DNA of 64,000 nucleotides from Ditibartonella choladocola. GTDB lineage: Bacteria; Pseudomonadota; Alphaproteobacteria; Rhizobiales; Rhizobiaceae. Below the pieces are notes generated by a model, which was given only the letters and a program-made list of their open reading frames with translations, was not told the DNA's origin and made no database searches. This document shows, piece after piece, positions 1 to 8,700 of the stretch. How positions within the stretch are numbered: the first letter of the stretch is position 1; each line of letters starts with the position of its first letter. The translations under genes and the position numbers were made by a program. The stretch is from assembly GCF_002007565.1 (NCBI RefSeq), contig NZ_CP015625.1:1798001-1862000 (forward strand), read 5' to 3'.

Positions 1-183
1 ACGTTATAAATTGGATTTCAGAAATACGGGGAAATGAAACAATGCATTTTTCTGATTTCCCTTCATCCGGTCAAAACTTGCCTGATTTTTGCTTGGCCAA
101 TTTCAAGAGCATGGCACGGAAACCGCTTTTACCCGTTCCCTAATTCGTATCGAGCTTCTTATGCTTGAGGCGTTTTCCAAATC

Positions 184-1635
184 TCAGAACAAACGATTAC
201 AGGTTTTATATGTGTCGATTATATCGGAAATCGCTTTTCCTGCTTGTTCATAAAGTTCGGGCGAAAAGCCGCAATACCCCATGAGCAGGCCGTTTTCACG
301 ACTATTCCGGCAATAATTCGAGATTGCGCGAACGGCAAAACCGGCTTTTTGAAGCTCGGCCTCCAATGCGACATCGTTGATATTTTTATCAAGAAGTGTA
401 ACGAGATGAAGCCCCTGTCGCGGCGGGGCGAGCTGCATGAGATTTGCCCCTTTTCCGCTCTGCAATCCCTTGACGAGAGCATCTCTGTTGTTTTTGACAA
501 TCCTGGCTGACCGGCGCAAATGCCGCGCGTAATGGCCGCCATTGATAAAATCGGCCAAAGCTTCTTCAACAAAAGTAACGGCGCGTCTGTCAACGAGACT
601 ACGAAATTTGATAAGGCGCTCACATAGGTGCGAAGGTACAACCATATAGGCGCATTGAAGACCGGCAAAAAGCGTTTTGGAAAATGTGCCGAAATAGATA
701 ACAGAACCATTGTCATCAAGGCCTTGAATAGCAGTCATAGGCGAGGCTTCAAAGCGGATCTCGCTATCGTAATCATCTTCAATAATCATCGCGTTGTTAT
801 CTTTCGCCCATTTTAACAAATTGAGCCGCTGCGACAGCCCGATCGTGCCGTCTAAAGGAAATCGTCTTGAAGGGCTGAGCAAAATTGCGTCAGCCGGTGG
901 CAAATTCAAGTCATCGTCAAGTTTATCGTGAGGTAAAAATTCCAACTTCTTGCCGAGTGCTTCAAGTGCCTGAATTGCATTGTGATAAGACGGGTCTTCA
1001 ACGAGAATTGTCGCTTTATCGCTCAAAAAGCATCTCAGGCAAAGGTCCAGTGATTGTTGCGTACCGGTCGTTATAAAAATTTGTGAAGCATCAAGGTTGA
1101 GCCCTCTGGCTTGCCTCAAATAAGCCGAAAGCGCCTCTCGCAGTTCCAGTGTCCCGCGCGGATCGGTATAGTTATAGTGACGTATACACGCTTTGGCTGC
1201 GCGATTGTTCAAAAGGCGGCGAAACACGCTCATCGCTTTGTCATTTTCAAGAGGTATACTCAACTCGCATAAGTGATAGGCCGATTTTTGTTCACGTTCC
1301 GGCACCGAAATTCGAGGTTTGAATGTGCGCGATACATTTGAAGCAACAAAACTGCCGCTTCCCCGCTTCGTTATAATGTAACCGTCGGCAGCCAACATTT
1401 CATAAGCTGCAACCACCGTTGAACGGGAAATAGAAAACCGCTTTGCCAAATCCCGACTGGGGGGTAATTTCGCACCATACTCGAATTGTTTCTTATCAAT
1501 CGCTTGCCTGATGAGGCGATAGACATTTGCAGGCTTCCGGCCATTCTCCGGAACAAGCGGCATCATTGCCGACCAGTCGGGAAAATTGGTCTGATTTTTT
1601 TGTTTTAATGTGGTTCTTTTTTGTTCCAATTTCAT
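184..1635 (-). CDS. MocR/PdxR-type GntR-aminotransferase transcriptional regulator
   Basis: Predicted cytoplasmic DNA-binding regulator of 483 aa, normal length for the MocR subfamily of GntR regulators. An N-terminal winged helix (about residues 37-99, with the RDLAKRFSISRSTV recognition region) is fused to a fold-type I aminotransferase-like domain from about residue 125. The PLP-binding lysine is K320 in GTFSKTLFAG, and the SPSRRFP and EDDYDSE motifs are also present, so PLP or a vitamin B6 vitamer is probably the effector. It is divergent from an FMN-binding pyridoxamine-oxidase-like gene with only 45 bp between the starts. MocR proteins commonly control such a divergent neighbour; that control is inferred. 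The exact target pathway is unknown. Confidence 0.9.
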   Translation of the reverse strand: MKLEQKRTTLKQKNQTNFPDWSAMMPLVPENGRKPANVYRLIRQAIDKKQFEYGAKLPPSRDLAKRFSISRSTVVAAYEMLAADGYIITKRGSGSFVASNVSRTFKPRISVPEREQKSAYHLCELSIPLENDKAMSVFRRLLNNRAAKACIRHYNYTDPRGTLELREALSAYLRQARGLNLDASQIFITTGTQQSLDLCLRCFLSDKATILVEDPSYHNAIQALEALGKKLEFLPHDKLDDDLNLPPADAILLSPSRRFPLDGTIGLSQRLNLLKWAKDNNAMIIEDDYDSEIRFEASPMTAIQGLDDNGSVIYFGTFSKTLFAGLQCAYMVVPSHLCERLIKFRSLVDRRAVTFVEEALADFINGGHYARHLRRSARIVKNNRDALVKGLQSGKGANLMQLAPPRQGLHLVTLLDKNINDVALEAELQKAGFAVRAISNYCRNSRENGLLMGYCGFSPELYEQAGKAISDIIDTYKTCNRLF

Positions 1636-1680
1636 AGAACACTATTGGCCGCTTCTATCAACTTTTGCAAGGCAAATGGA
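1636..1680. promoter_or_regulatory. Divergent promoter region of the MocR/oxidase pair
   Basis: Only 45 bp separate the two divergent start codons, so both promoters and any MocR operator must lie here or overlap the gene ends. No confident -35/-10 boxes or direct repeats were identified by eye. The assignment rests on gene arrangement only. Confidence 0.4.
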
Positions 1681-2397
1681 ATGACGACCGAAGACTTCTC
1701 CATAACCGATAAAAACCGCGTTAAAAGGAGCTACAAACGTGCCTCCTATAAAAAGGAAACAGTTTATCATATTCTCGACAGTTCGGCTCTGGCGCATGTC
1801 GCCTATGTGATTGACAATACACCCTTTTGCACCCCGACAACACATTGGCGCGAAGGCGACTATCTCTACTGGCACGGTTCATCCGCCTCGCGCATGATAA
1901 ATCGGTTGAAGCAAGGGGTGGATGTATGTGTCACTGTTTCGCGCCTTGACGGATTTGTGCTTGCACGCTCGGCTTTCCACCATTCGGTCAACTATCGCTC
2001 GGTGATGTGTTTTGGCAAAGCCACACTTGTTTCAAATGAAGAAGAAAAATATCGCGCGCTTAACAATATGATCGAGCGTTTTTTCCCGAAAAGAACAGAC
2101 GAAATACGCGAGGTCACGCAAAAAGAGCTGAAAGCAACATCTGTGATAAAGATGAAAATTGATGTCGCGGCAGCAAAAATGCGCGCGGCAGGACCTCAAG
2201 ATGACGAGGAAGATTATGCCAACCCCATATGGGCAGGTGTTATTCCGCTCACAACAATTATCGGCACCTATCAACCTGACGACCGTCTTGAAAACGGTAT
2301 AACTCCTTCAGAATCGCTCAATGTCTGGACAAGCGGCAAAAGACTGGACGATGTTCTGACCGAAACGCAACAAATCTATATGAACCGGTTGACTTGA
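1681..2397 (+). CDS. Pyridoxamine 5'-phosphate oxidase-related FMN-binding protein
   Basis: A 238-aa split-barrel flavin-binding protein of the Pyridox_ox_2 / NimA-like family. Supporting stretches are AHVAYVIDNTPFCTPTTHW, YLYWHGSSASRMI and FHHSVNYRSVMCFGKA, which match the flavin-binding core of this family; the C-terminal half ends with the WAGVIPL segment. The reading frame is open from 1621, but the start at 1681 (MTTEDF) is preferred because the upstream part would overlap the divergent regulator start. The family includes enzymes acting on flavin-dependent oxidations and nitroimidazole reduction; the substrate here is not known. Its pairing with a PLP-sensing MocR regulator suggests a link to B6 metabolism. 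Confidence 0.85.
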   Translation: MTTEDFSITDKNRVKRSYKRASYKKETVYHILDSSALAHVAYVIDNTPFCTPTTHWREGDYLYWHGSSASRMINRLKQGVDVCVTVSRLDGFVLARSAFHHSVNYRSVMCFGKATLVSNEEEKYRALNNMIERFFPKRTDEIREVTQKELKATSVIKMKIDVAAAKMRAAGPQDDEEDYANPIWAGVIPLTTIIGTYQPDDRLENGITPSESLNVWTSGKRLDDVLTETQQIYMNRLT

Positions 2398-2410
2398 GAG
2401 GAAGAGTGAC

Positions 2411-2438
2411 GCTGTGCAACCACCAATGATTGCACAGC
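2411..2438. terminator. Inverted repeat between convergent genes
   Basis: A perfect 9-bp stem (GCTGTGCAA at 2411-2419 with its complement at 2430-2438) encloses a 10-nt loop. It sits between the convergent oxidase-like gene and the DUF475 gene. There is no clear T-run on either strand, so efficient intrinsic termination is uncertain. Confidence 0.4.
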
Positions 2439-2473
2439 AACATCGCCAACTGCGTCAAATTTCTTGTGCGCGC

Positions 2474-3532
2474 CTAATCTTTCGGAATAGTCAAGTGCCA
2501 ATCGGGATGATTGCGGTTGAAGCGGATAGAAGAATAAAGAGCAGTCAGAATGAACACCATTCCGATAACACCCGTCACCACTTCGGGAATATGTATGACG
2601 GTCTGCAGATACATGATAAATGCGAGAACCAGAATGGCATAAAAAGCCCCGTGTTCGAGGTAGCGGTATTGTGCAAGTGTTCCTTTATCAACAAGAAGCA
2701 CAGTCATCGAGCGGACATAGAAGGCACCAATCCCCAGACCGATTGCAATAACAAAAAGATTGGTAGAAAGTGCAAAAGCGCCGATCACACCATCGAAGGA
2801 AAAACTCGCGTCCAATACTTCGAGATAAACAAAAGCACCCACCCCTCCTTTATAGACATTTTCCATCGTATGTTTGCGGGCATCCATTAAAACGCCCAAG
2901 CCTTCAACAGCGATAAACGCGAGCAAACCGTAAATTGCCGAAACCAGAAATGTATGGTCGTCTTCCGGTTTTACGAGGCTGGAAAAAATGAGCACAAGGA
3001 CAAGCGTTATAGCAATCTGTATACCGTGGATTGACGCATATTTTTTTGCCCGCCCTTCCAGAAACAAAATCCAATGGGTTTCTTTTTCAGGGTCAAAGAA
3101 ATATTTAAGCCCCACCATAAACAGAAAAGTACCACCAAATGCCGCTATACCGACATGGGCATCTGTCATGATTTCTGCGTAATGTTGCGGCTCCCAGATG
3201 GCCAGTTTCAATGCCTGCAAGGGGCTGATCCACGCAGCAAAAGCCACCACAATCAATGGGAAAATAACCCGCATCCCGAACACCGCAATAACAATACCCC
3301 ATGTTAAAAAACGATGTTCCCAAACCGGGCTCATATCACGCAAAATACGCGCATTTATAATGGAATTATCGAATGAAAGTGAAATTTCCAGAACACCGAG
3401 AACACAACATATGAACAGATATTCAAATATGCCGCTGGTGGAACCTGTTTCAACATAGCCAAGCCACATACCCAGGCTCAGACCGACAACTGTAAAAATA
3501 AAGGCGCCGGTAAAATAGCGTAAAACGCTCAT
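2474..3532 (-). CDS. DUF475 integral membrane protein (TerC-like superfamily)
   Basis: A 352-aa polytopic inner-membrane protein with about eight or nine hydrophobic segments. Two SFD motifs, SFDN at residues 53-56 and SFDGV at 245-249, lie in membrane segments and are the hallmark of DUF475 and the related TerC family, where such acidic residues are thought to bind metal ions. The start ATG follows a strong ribosome-binding site (AGAGGGA). Family members have been linked to metal ion or tellurite handling, but no transport function is shown by the sequence. Two small hairpins lie in the leader just upstream. Confidence 0.85.
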   Translation of the reverse strand: MSVLRYFTGAFIFTVVGLSLGMWLGYVETGSTSGIFEYLFICCVLGVLEISLSFDNSIINARILRDMSPVWEHRFLTWGIVIAVFGMRVIFPLIVVAFAAWISPLQALKLAIWEPQHYAEIMTDAHVGIAAFGGTFLFMVGLKYFFDPEKETHWILFLEGRAKKYASIHGIQIAITLVLVLIFSSLVKPEDDHTFLVSAIYGLLAFIAVEGLGVLMDARKHTMENVYKGGVGAFVYLEVLDASFSFDGVIGAFALSTNLFVIAIGLGIGAFYVRSMTVLLVDKGTLAQYRYLEHGAFYAILVLAFIMYLQTVIHIPEVVTGVIGMVFILTALYSSIRFNRNHPDWHLTIPKD

Positions 3533-4089
3533 TATATTCCCTCTTTTAAGCAGCCTTCAAAAAGGCTCTTGGCGTTTACCGGTTCAGGACCAACGTCCTT
3601 AAACAAGTTCTATATGGAAACAACATGGTCAAAACGCAAGGGTTTTGCTTCCTTTCCGATGTGAAAAGGTTAACAATATCTCAAATTTTTTAAAGCCGGT
3701 TAGAAATCATACTTATTACTTTATAGGCTAGAAACACTTGCGTCGCAGGAAAGAAAATCGAATGTGTTAGTCATTTACCGTCATTTGAAAATATATTTTC
3801 AAATAAACCATTATTATTTTGTGCCAAGCATTGGCAATGTGACAACTTCCATTTTACCGATTGTAATCGGGCATCATTCAATTCTTTGGAAGAAAATCAA
3901 TATTTTCAAAAGATTTGTATTTCAAATATTGCAAGTTTCTTCTTTTGAAACCGGAACACAAAACAATCGAACGATTTGATTGTCAATATTCCGGAGACAT
4001 TCTGTTCTAATTGTTACCCCTTTAAAGATAATAATAAAACGCTAAACTCTATAACATGTTGTAAATTCCTGAAACGGGGAGAAAATAAT
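3533..4089. other. Intergenic region between DUF475 and YceI genes
   Basis: 557 bp of divergent spacer containing the DUF475 leader hairpins at its left end and the YceI ribosome-binding site (GGGGAGA just before 4090) at its right end. The centre is A/T-rich and no convincing gene was found; open frames at 3764-3979 and 3976-4089 lack ribosome-binding sites and family features. Confidence 0.5.
3552..3599 (-). promoter_or_regulatory. Two small hairpins in the DUF475 leader
   Basis: On the gene strand two stems precede the ribosome-binding site: AGGAC/GTCCT (3586-3599) and AGCCTT/AAGGCT (3552-3567). They could form a regulatory leader or be chance. They do not match a riboswitch consensus that I can recognise, including yybP-ykoY, which precedes many TerC-type genes. 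Confidence 0.25.
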
Positions 4090-4713
4090 ATGTTCATCAA
4101 TAAAACAACAATTGCAGCAGCCTTCGTAGTTCCATGCATTTTCTGGGGCGCTTCGGCTGGTAAAGCGGCAAAACTTGATGTTCCAACAGGGGCTTACGTG
4201 TCGGATGCAGCACATACAAACCTGTTGTGGAGCATCAAACATTTCGGCCTTTCCAATTATTACGGACGTTTCGACAAAATCGAAGCAAAGCTTGATCTTG
4301 ATGCAAACGATGTTGAAAAATCGGTCTTGCATGTCAGGATAGATCCGAAGTCGGTTGATACAAACTATCCCAAAACGCCCAATGAATTTAATGACGAAAT
4401 TGCCGGTGAAATGTTTTTCGACGCCGACAAATACAAAAACATCACTTTTGATTCAACGTCTATCGAATTGACAGGAGAAAAAACAGGAAAGGTTACCGGC
4501 AACTTGACTTTTCACGGTGTGACCAAACCTGTTGTGCTCGATGTCACATTGAATGGCACTCTTGCCTCTCACCCGATGACGAAAAAACCCGCCCTCGGTT
4601 TTTCTGCAAAAACGGTTATCAAGCGTAGCGAATTTGGCGTCAATGAACTCGAAGGGCCATTGAGTGACGATGTCAACCTTACCATTGAAGCGGAATTCAA
4701 ACCGGCAGAATAA
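4090..4713 (+). CDS. YceI family periplasmic protein
   Basis: A 207-aa secreted protein of the YceI lipocalin-like family. An N-terminal signal peptide (MFINKTTIAAAFVVPCIFWG, probable cleavage near the AGKAA stretch) is followed by the family start Y-x-SDAAHTNLLWSIKHFGLS, the FDADKYKNITFDSTSIE segment and VTGNLTFHGVTKPVVLDV. YceI proteins bind isoprenoid or amphiphilic ligands in a beta-barrel cavity; the ligand here is unknown. The frame is open from 3976, but the ATG at 4090 has a good GGGGAGA ribosome-binding site and starts exactly at the signal peptide. No cytochrome b561 partner, often seen with this family, lies next to it. Confidence 0.9.
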   Translation: MFINKTTIAAAFVVPCIFWGASAGKAAKLDVPTGAYVSDAAHTNLLWSIKHFGLSNYYGRFDKIEAKLDLDANDVEKSVLHVRIDPKSVDTNYPKTPNEFNDEIAGEMFFDADKYKNITFDSTSIELTGEKTGKVTGNLTFHGVTKPVVLDVTLNGTLASHPMTKKPALGFSAKTVIKRSEFGVNELEGPLSDDVNLTIEAEFKPAE

Positions 4714-4743
4714 ACATTCGTTTCATACTTTTTGCGAATGTTT
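4712..4743 (+). terminator. Hairpin after the YceI gene
   Basis: A 9-bp inverted repeat (AAACATTCG at 4712-4720, complement at 4735-4743) overlaps the stop codon of the YceI gene. The loop contains a T-run and the right arm ends in TTT, so it is a plausible but weak intrinsic terminator. Confidence 0.4.
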
Positions 4744-5165
4744 GAAATCTATTTATGGCAATCATTTTTCGTAAAACCGGCAGCGAACATGGCGTTTGCA
4801 GGCCGGTTTTTCGCTATTCGGGAATATTTGTTATTTGCGGGCTGTAGGGTCCGTTTTTCCGTTGCCCACCCAATTTCAATCATGGACATATAGCGTAAAG
4901 TGAGAGTGCTAGCGTGGATTAAAAGAACCCATCTTTAAAAAAAACAGACGCGAAAACGGTTGAGGTGGTTAAATGCAACACCGGTCAGAGCTTGGATAGG
5001 GCTTTTCAATTGAAAAACAATCCGTTCTTTTCGAGCACACGGCAAAGAAGCCGGTTGTGCCTATCGTGGCACAAAAGAAATAAAGCTATTCAAACCGAAT
5101 ATGAAATATACCATCCCCGACAGACCGCGCTTAACACCGCTTAACAAAACCCGAACCGACGATTT

Positions 5166-5380
5166 TGCAGTGTTCTGCTTTGCTTAAGTTAATTTGGCTG
5201 TGTTTTGCCTTGCTAAAATCAACTTGGCAGCGTTCTGTTTGGCTTAAGTCAAATTGTCTGGTTCTATTTGGCTTAAGTCAAATTGCCTGTGTTTTGCTTT
5301 GCTTGAACGAACTTGGCTATGTCTTGCCTGGCTCTTGGCTATGTGTTGCCTTGCTTAAGCCAATTTTGCTGTGTTTTCTT
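5166..5380. repeat. Imperfect 30-bp tandem repeat array
   Basis: About seven degenerate copies of a 30-bp unit of the form GGCTGTGTTTTGCTTTGCTT followed by AAGTCAAATT. Unit starts are near 5166, 5196, 5226, 5256, 5285, 5315 (shortened to 22 bp) and 5337, then a decaying partial copy. Several copies carry the palindromic word CTTAAG. Confidence 0.75.
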
Positions 5381-5547
5381 TACCCACTCTGCTTTGCCAA
5401 ACCCGTTTGGTGATAAAAGCCTATCACCCCACGCTGCGCTTCCATTCAGGCAACATTTTGATAAAGCCGGTGGTTTATGCCTTAAATTCTCTTAAGCGCA
5501 ATCGCACTCCTGCACAGATAAAACGCTTTTCTATTTGCGCATTCATG

Positions 5548-5607
5548 ATGAACACCGCAATACCAGAATGAACACCGCAATATCACAATGAACGCCACCG
5601 TATCACA
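5548..5607. repeat. Three 20-bp tandem repeats
   Basis: Three head-to-tail copies of a 20-bp unit beginning ATGAACACCGCAATA start at 5548, 5568 and 5588; the third is diverged. No coding role is evident. Confidence 0.75.
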
Positions 5608-5759
5608 CAACAAAATGCCGGCGAGGGTTTTTGCTATATCACAATTGCCAAAAGTTTTGAGTCAGATAACTAAAAACCTTCGCGCTGATTATCACGAAAT
5701 TTAACTTTTCACATTTTTCCACACTAAAGCAACCACAGTTTTATAAAAGCCATTTAATT

Positions 5760-5783
5760 ATTAGGATTTTTTCACATCCTAAT
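5760..5783 (-). terminator. Hairpin at the end of the adhesin passenger frame
   Basis: The inverted repeat ATTAGGAT/ATCCTAAT overlaps the TAG stop of the passenger reading frame (5779-5781). On the minus strand it is followed after some A/T-rich bases by a short T-run, so it is a possible weak terminator. Confidence 0.4.
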
Positions 5784-8700
5784 TGGCTACAATATTGAAT
5801 GGATCCCCGATTCTGTAAGTATATAGGCTACTAAAAACATTATATCCATATAATTGTAGATTGGTGCCTGGTGTTCTTGCTTTATAGGTTACCTGATAGG
5901 TATAGTCATCTATTTTTTTCCAGTTTGTAGTGTTTACACCATATCGGCTATCTCTCGGCATTGTTGTTGAGGCATTTGGTACATCAATGTAGGAATATTC
6001 GGACAGTATTGTTGTGGGATTACCATAGCCGTCAAAGGCATGAATTGTAACAATGATATCGTCTCCCACTTTATATTCTTTTTTATCCAATTCGATTTTA
6101 ACAGAACTGGCAAATGCTGTCCCTGTAGTTATAGAAAATGCATTAGTCGACAATGCGTCTTGCCATTCCGGATATTTTAACGTGAACGTTAAATTCGTGC
6201 CGGCTTTTTTTACTTGATACATCAATTTCATGTAAGAGCGGCCATCTATTATTTTTAACTCGTCGCCACTATACTTTACTATATAATCCGACCCCGGACT
6301 TGTGAGCACACTTGCCATTTGGTTTTTTACAAAATTTTCTATATCTCGATCGTAATTTATAATGTTATCACCATTTTTATCTTTAAAACTTATGTATAAA
6401 TATGCGTAATCACCTGCTCTATAAATATCCTTGTCCATATAAAACTTGGTTGTTTCTTTTACAGGGTTTGAATTAAATAATAAAAATTTGTAAAAACTAT
6501 TATTAATTACTTCCCCATTAAAAGTGGGATATAGGGACGCATATCCCCTCCTTAGAACTTTAAATCTCAGCAGATAGGTTCCTTCTTCATTTTCACTCTT
6601 TGTTGCATCCAGAAATTCAAATAAGGTAGATGCTTTCAAGCCCAGTTTTGAAGGATCATAAACAATGATATTTCCAGCAAGATCACGCGGTTTAAAGGTA
6701 AGCGTTACGATATCATCAAGATAAGGATTGTTATTATCAGCGGTTAAACTGGAATTGGATTGGCTAAACGAACCAATGGTTACGGTTAATTGTCGAGGTA
6801 AGTTATAAGCAACACCGGAAACCGTCGGTGTAAACGTATAGGTTCCCACAAGCATGCCTGTTACTGTGGCTGTATATTTTCCGCTATTATATGGCGTTTC
6901 CTGAATTTTAGTCAGAGATATCCCTTTAGATGCGTCTGCATTTTGGGACGTGACGACAAAAACCATGTTGCTCGCATTATCTGTCACAGGGTTGTTGTAA
7001 ATATCCCTGGCTGTAAAAGTGAGTATTGAAGAACCGCCTGCTGCAATCGAATCCGAAGATATAGAAAACTCCGATGTACCTTCATTTATTGCACCGGGGT
7101 ATATTCTTACCCATTGGGTAAGAACATCAACACCCAAAACCGTCGATGTAAAATAATAATAATTCCCCGCTTTCGTGCCCGTGAAGGTGGCTTCATAGGT
7201 TCCAGGCGATGTCTCTGTGATGTCTGTCAGATTGAAGGCAGTGCCATCGGGAACCACTATATTCCCGCTGCTACTACTATCTTTGATGGTAAAACCGACA
7301 TCGCTGCCACTTAGCCCCTTGATGGGATTCAAATTCACGTCCATTGGCTTGAAGGTGAGTTTTGATCCTTTGCTATCACCTGCGTAAAAGAATGACGGGG
7401 TTGCCGTAAAGGTGGATTTAGCTGCATTCGCCGCGCCGACTGTCACCGTCACGTTAGCTTTAAGTTCTCCGACAGGTTTATTGGAAATGTTCGGTTTGAT
7501 TATATATTCCCCGATCTTTGCACCTTTCAATGTAGCAGTGTAAATGCCGCTACCATCGGCTGTCTCTTTGGGCGAAGTGAGATAAACAGGACTGCCAGTT
7601 GTAGACACCGTTGTTCCGTTTTGATCTGTGACGACAAAACTAACCTTGTCACTAGAACCGGTTGTAGCAAGCCCGCTCATAGCGTTGCCATAAACATCTA
7701 TGGCCGTAAAGGTGAGTGTTGATGATAAGGTTCCATCTGCTGGAATGGAGTTCCGATCTACTTCAAATGTGGATCGTCCGGTATCGACATCACCACCCTT
7801 TATTGCCACAGTGGCTTCAAGAGTTCCGACAGCTACAGAAGAAACCTTCGGTGTAATTTTATAAGTTCCGGCAAGCGTGCCTTGCAATGTGGCTTTATAA
7901 GTGCCACTTTGAGCCGGTGACTCTTGAATTTCCGACAGAACAACCTTGTTCACATCCGGCTTGTTACCGCCCCCGTCAACAATGTCAAAGGCAAGGTCAT
8001 TGCCTAATCCTGCAACAAGATTTCCATAAGCATCCTTCGCTGTAAAGGTGAGTGTTGATCCTTGGCTATCACCTGCTTTAAAGGATGTCGGAGATGCGAT
8101 AAAGGTGGAATTTCCTTTTCCCCCATCGACTTTACCGGCGGTCAATGTCACGGCCGCATTGAGTGTTCCTACAGCAACAGAAGAAACCTTCGGTGTAATT
8201 TTATAAGTTCCGGCAAGCGTGCCTTTCAATGTGGCTACATAAATGCCGCTTTGAGCCGGTGTCTCTTGAATGTTCGACAGAATAACCTTGTTCGTATTCG
8301 GTCTCTTGTTGCTTTCGTCAACAATGTCAAAGGTAAGTTTGTTGCCTAATCCTGCAACAACATTGCCATAAGCATCCTTCGCCGTAAAGGTAAGCGTTGA
8401 TTGTTCAGTTCCATTTGCTGGAATGGATTCCCGATCTGCTCTAAATTCCGAATTGCCTGCAAACACGTTACCGGCGGTCAATGTCACTTCCGCTTCAAGA
8501 GTTCCAACAGCAGCTCCCGAAACAAGCGGCTTTAACTTATAAGTTCCGACAAGCGTGCCTTTCAATGTGGCTTTATAAGTGCCATCCGGTGACTCTTGAA
8601 TGTTCGACAGAACAACCTTGTTCGTATCCGGCTTGTTACCACCCCCGTCAACAATGTCAAAGGCAAGGTCATTGCCTAATCCTGCAACAAGATTGCCATA

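Larger units (their letters stand above)
4714..5778. other. Long non-coding stretch with short tandem repeats
   Basis: About 1.06 kb between the YceI gene and the end of the adhesin passenger region. It contains two minisatellite-like arrays (5166-5380 and 5548-5607), annotated separately. The open frames through the arrays encode repeat-derived Leu/Cys-rich peptides without start signals, so no gene is called. Confidence 0.6.

Noticed and set aside
219-719. 166-aa minus-strand frame inside the MocR gene
   Set aside because: Alternate-frame shadow of a recognised gene.
5165-5413. 82-aa plus-strand open frame
   Set aside because: It runs through the 30-bp repeat array, starts with TTG, lacks a ribosome-binding site and gives a repeat-derived Leu/Cys-rich peptide.
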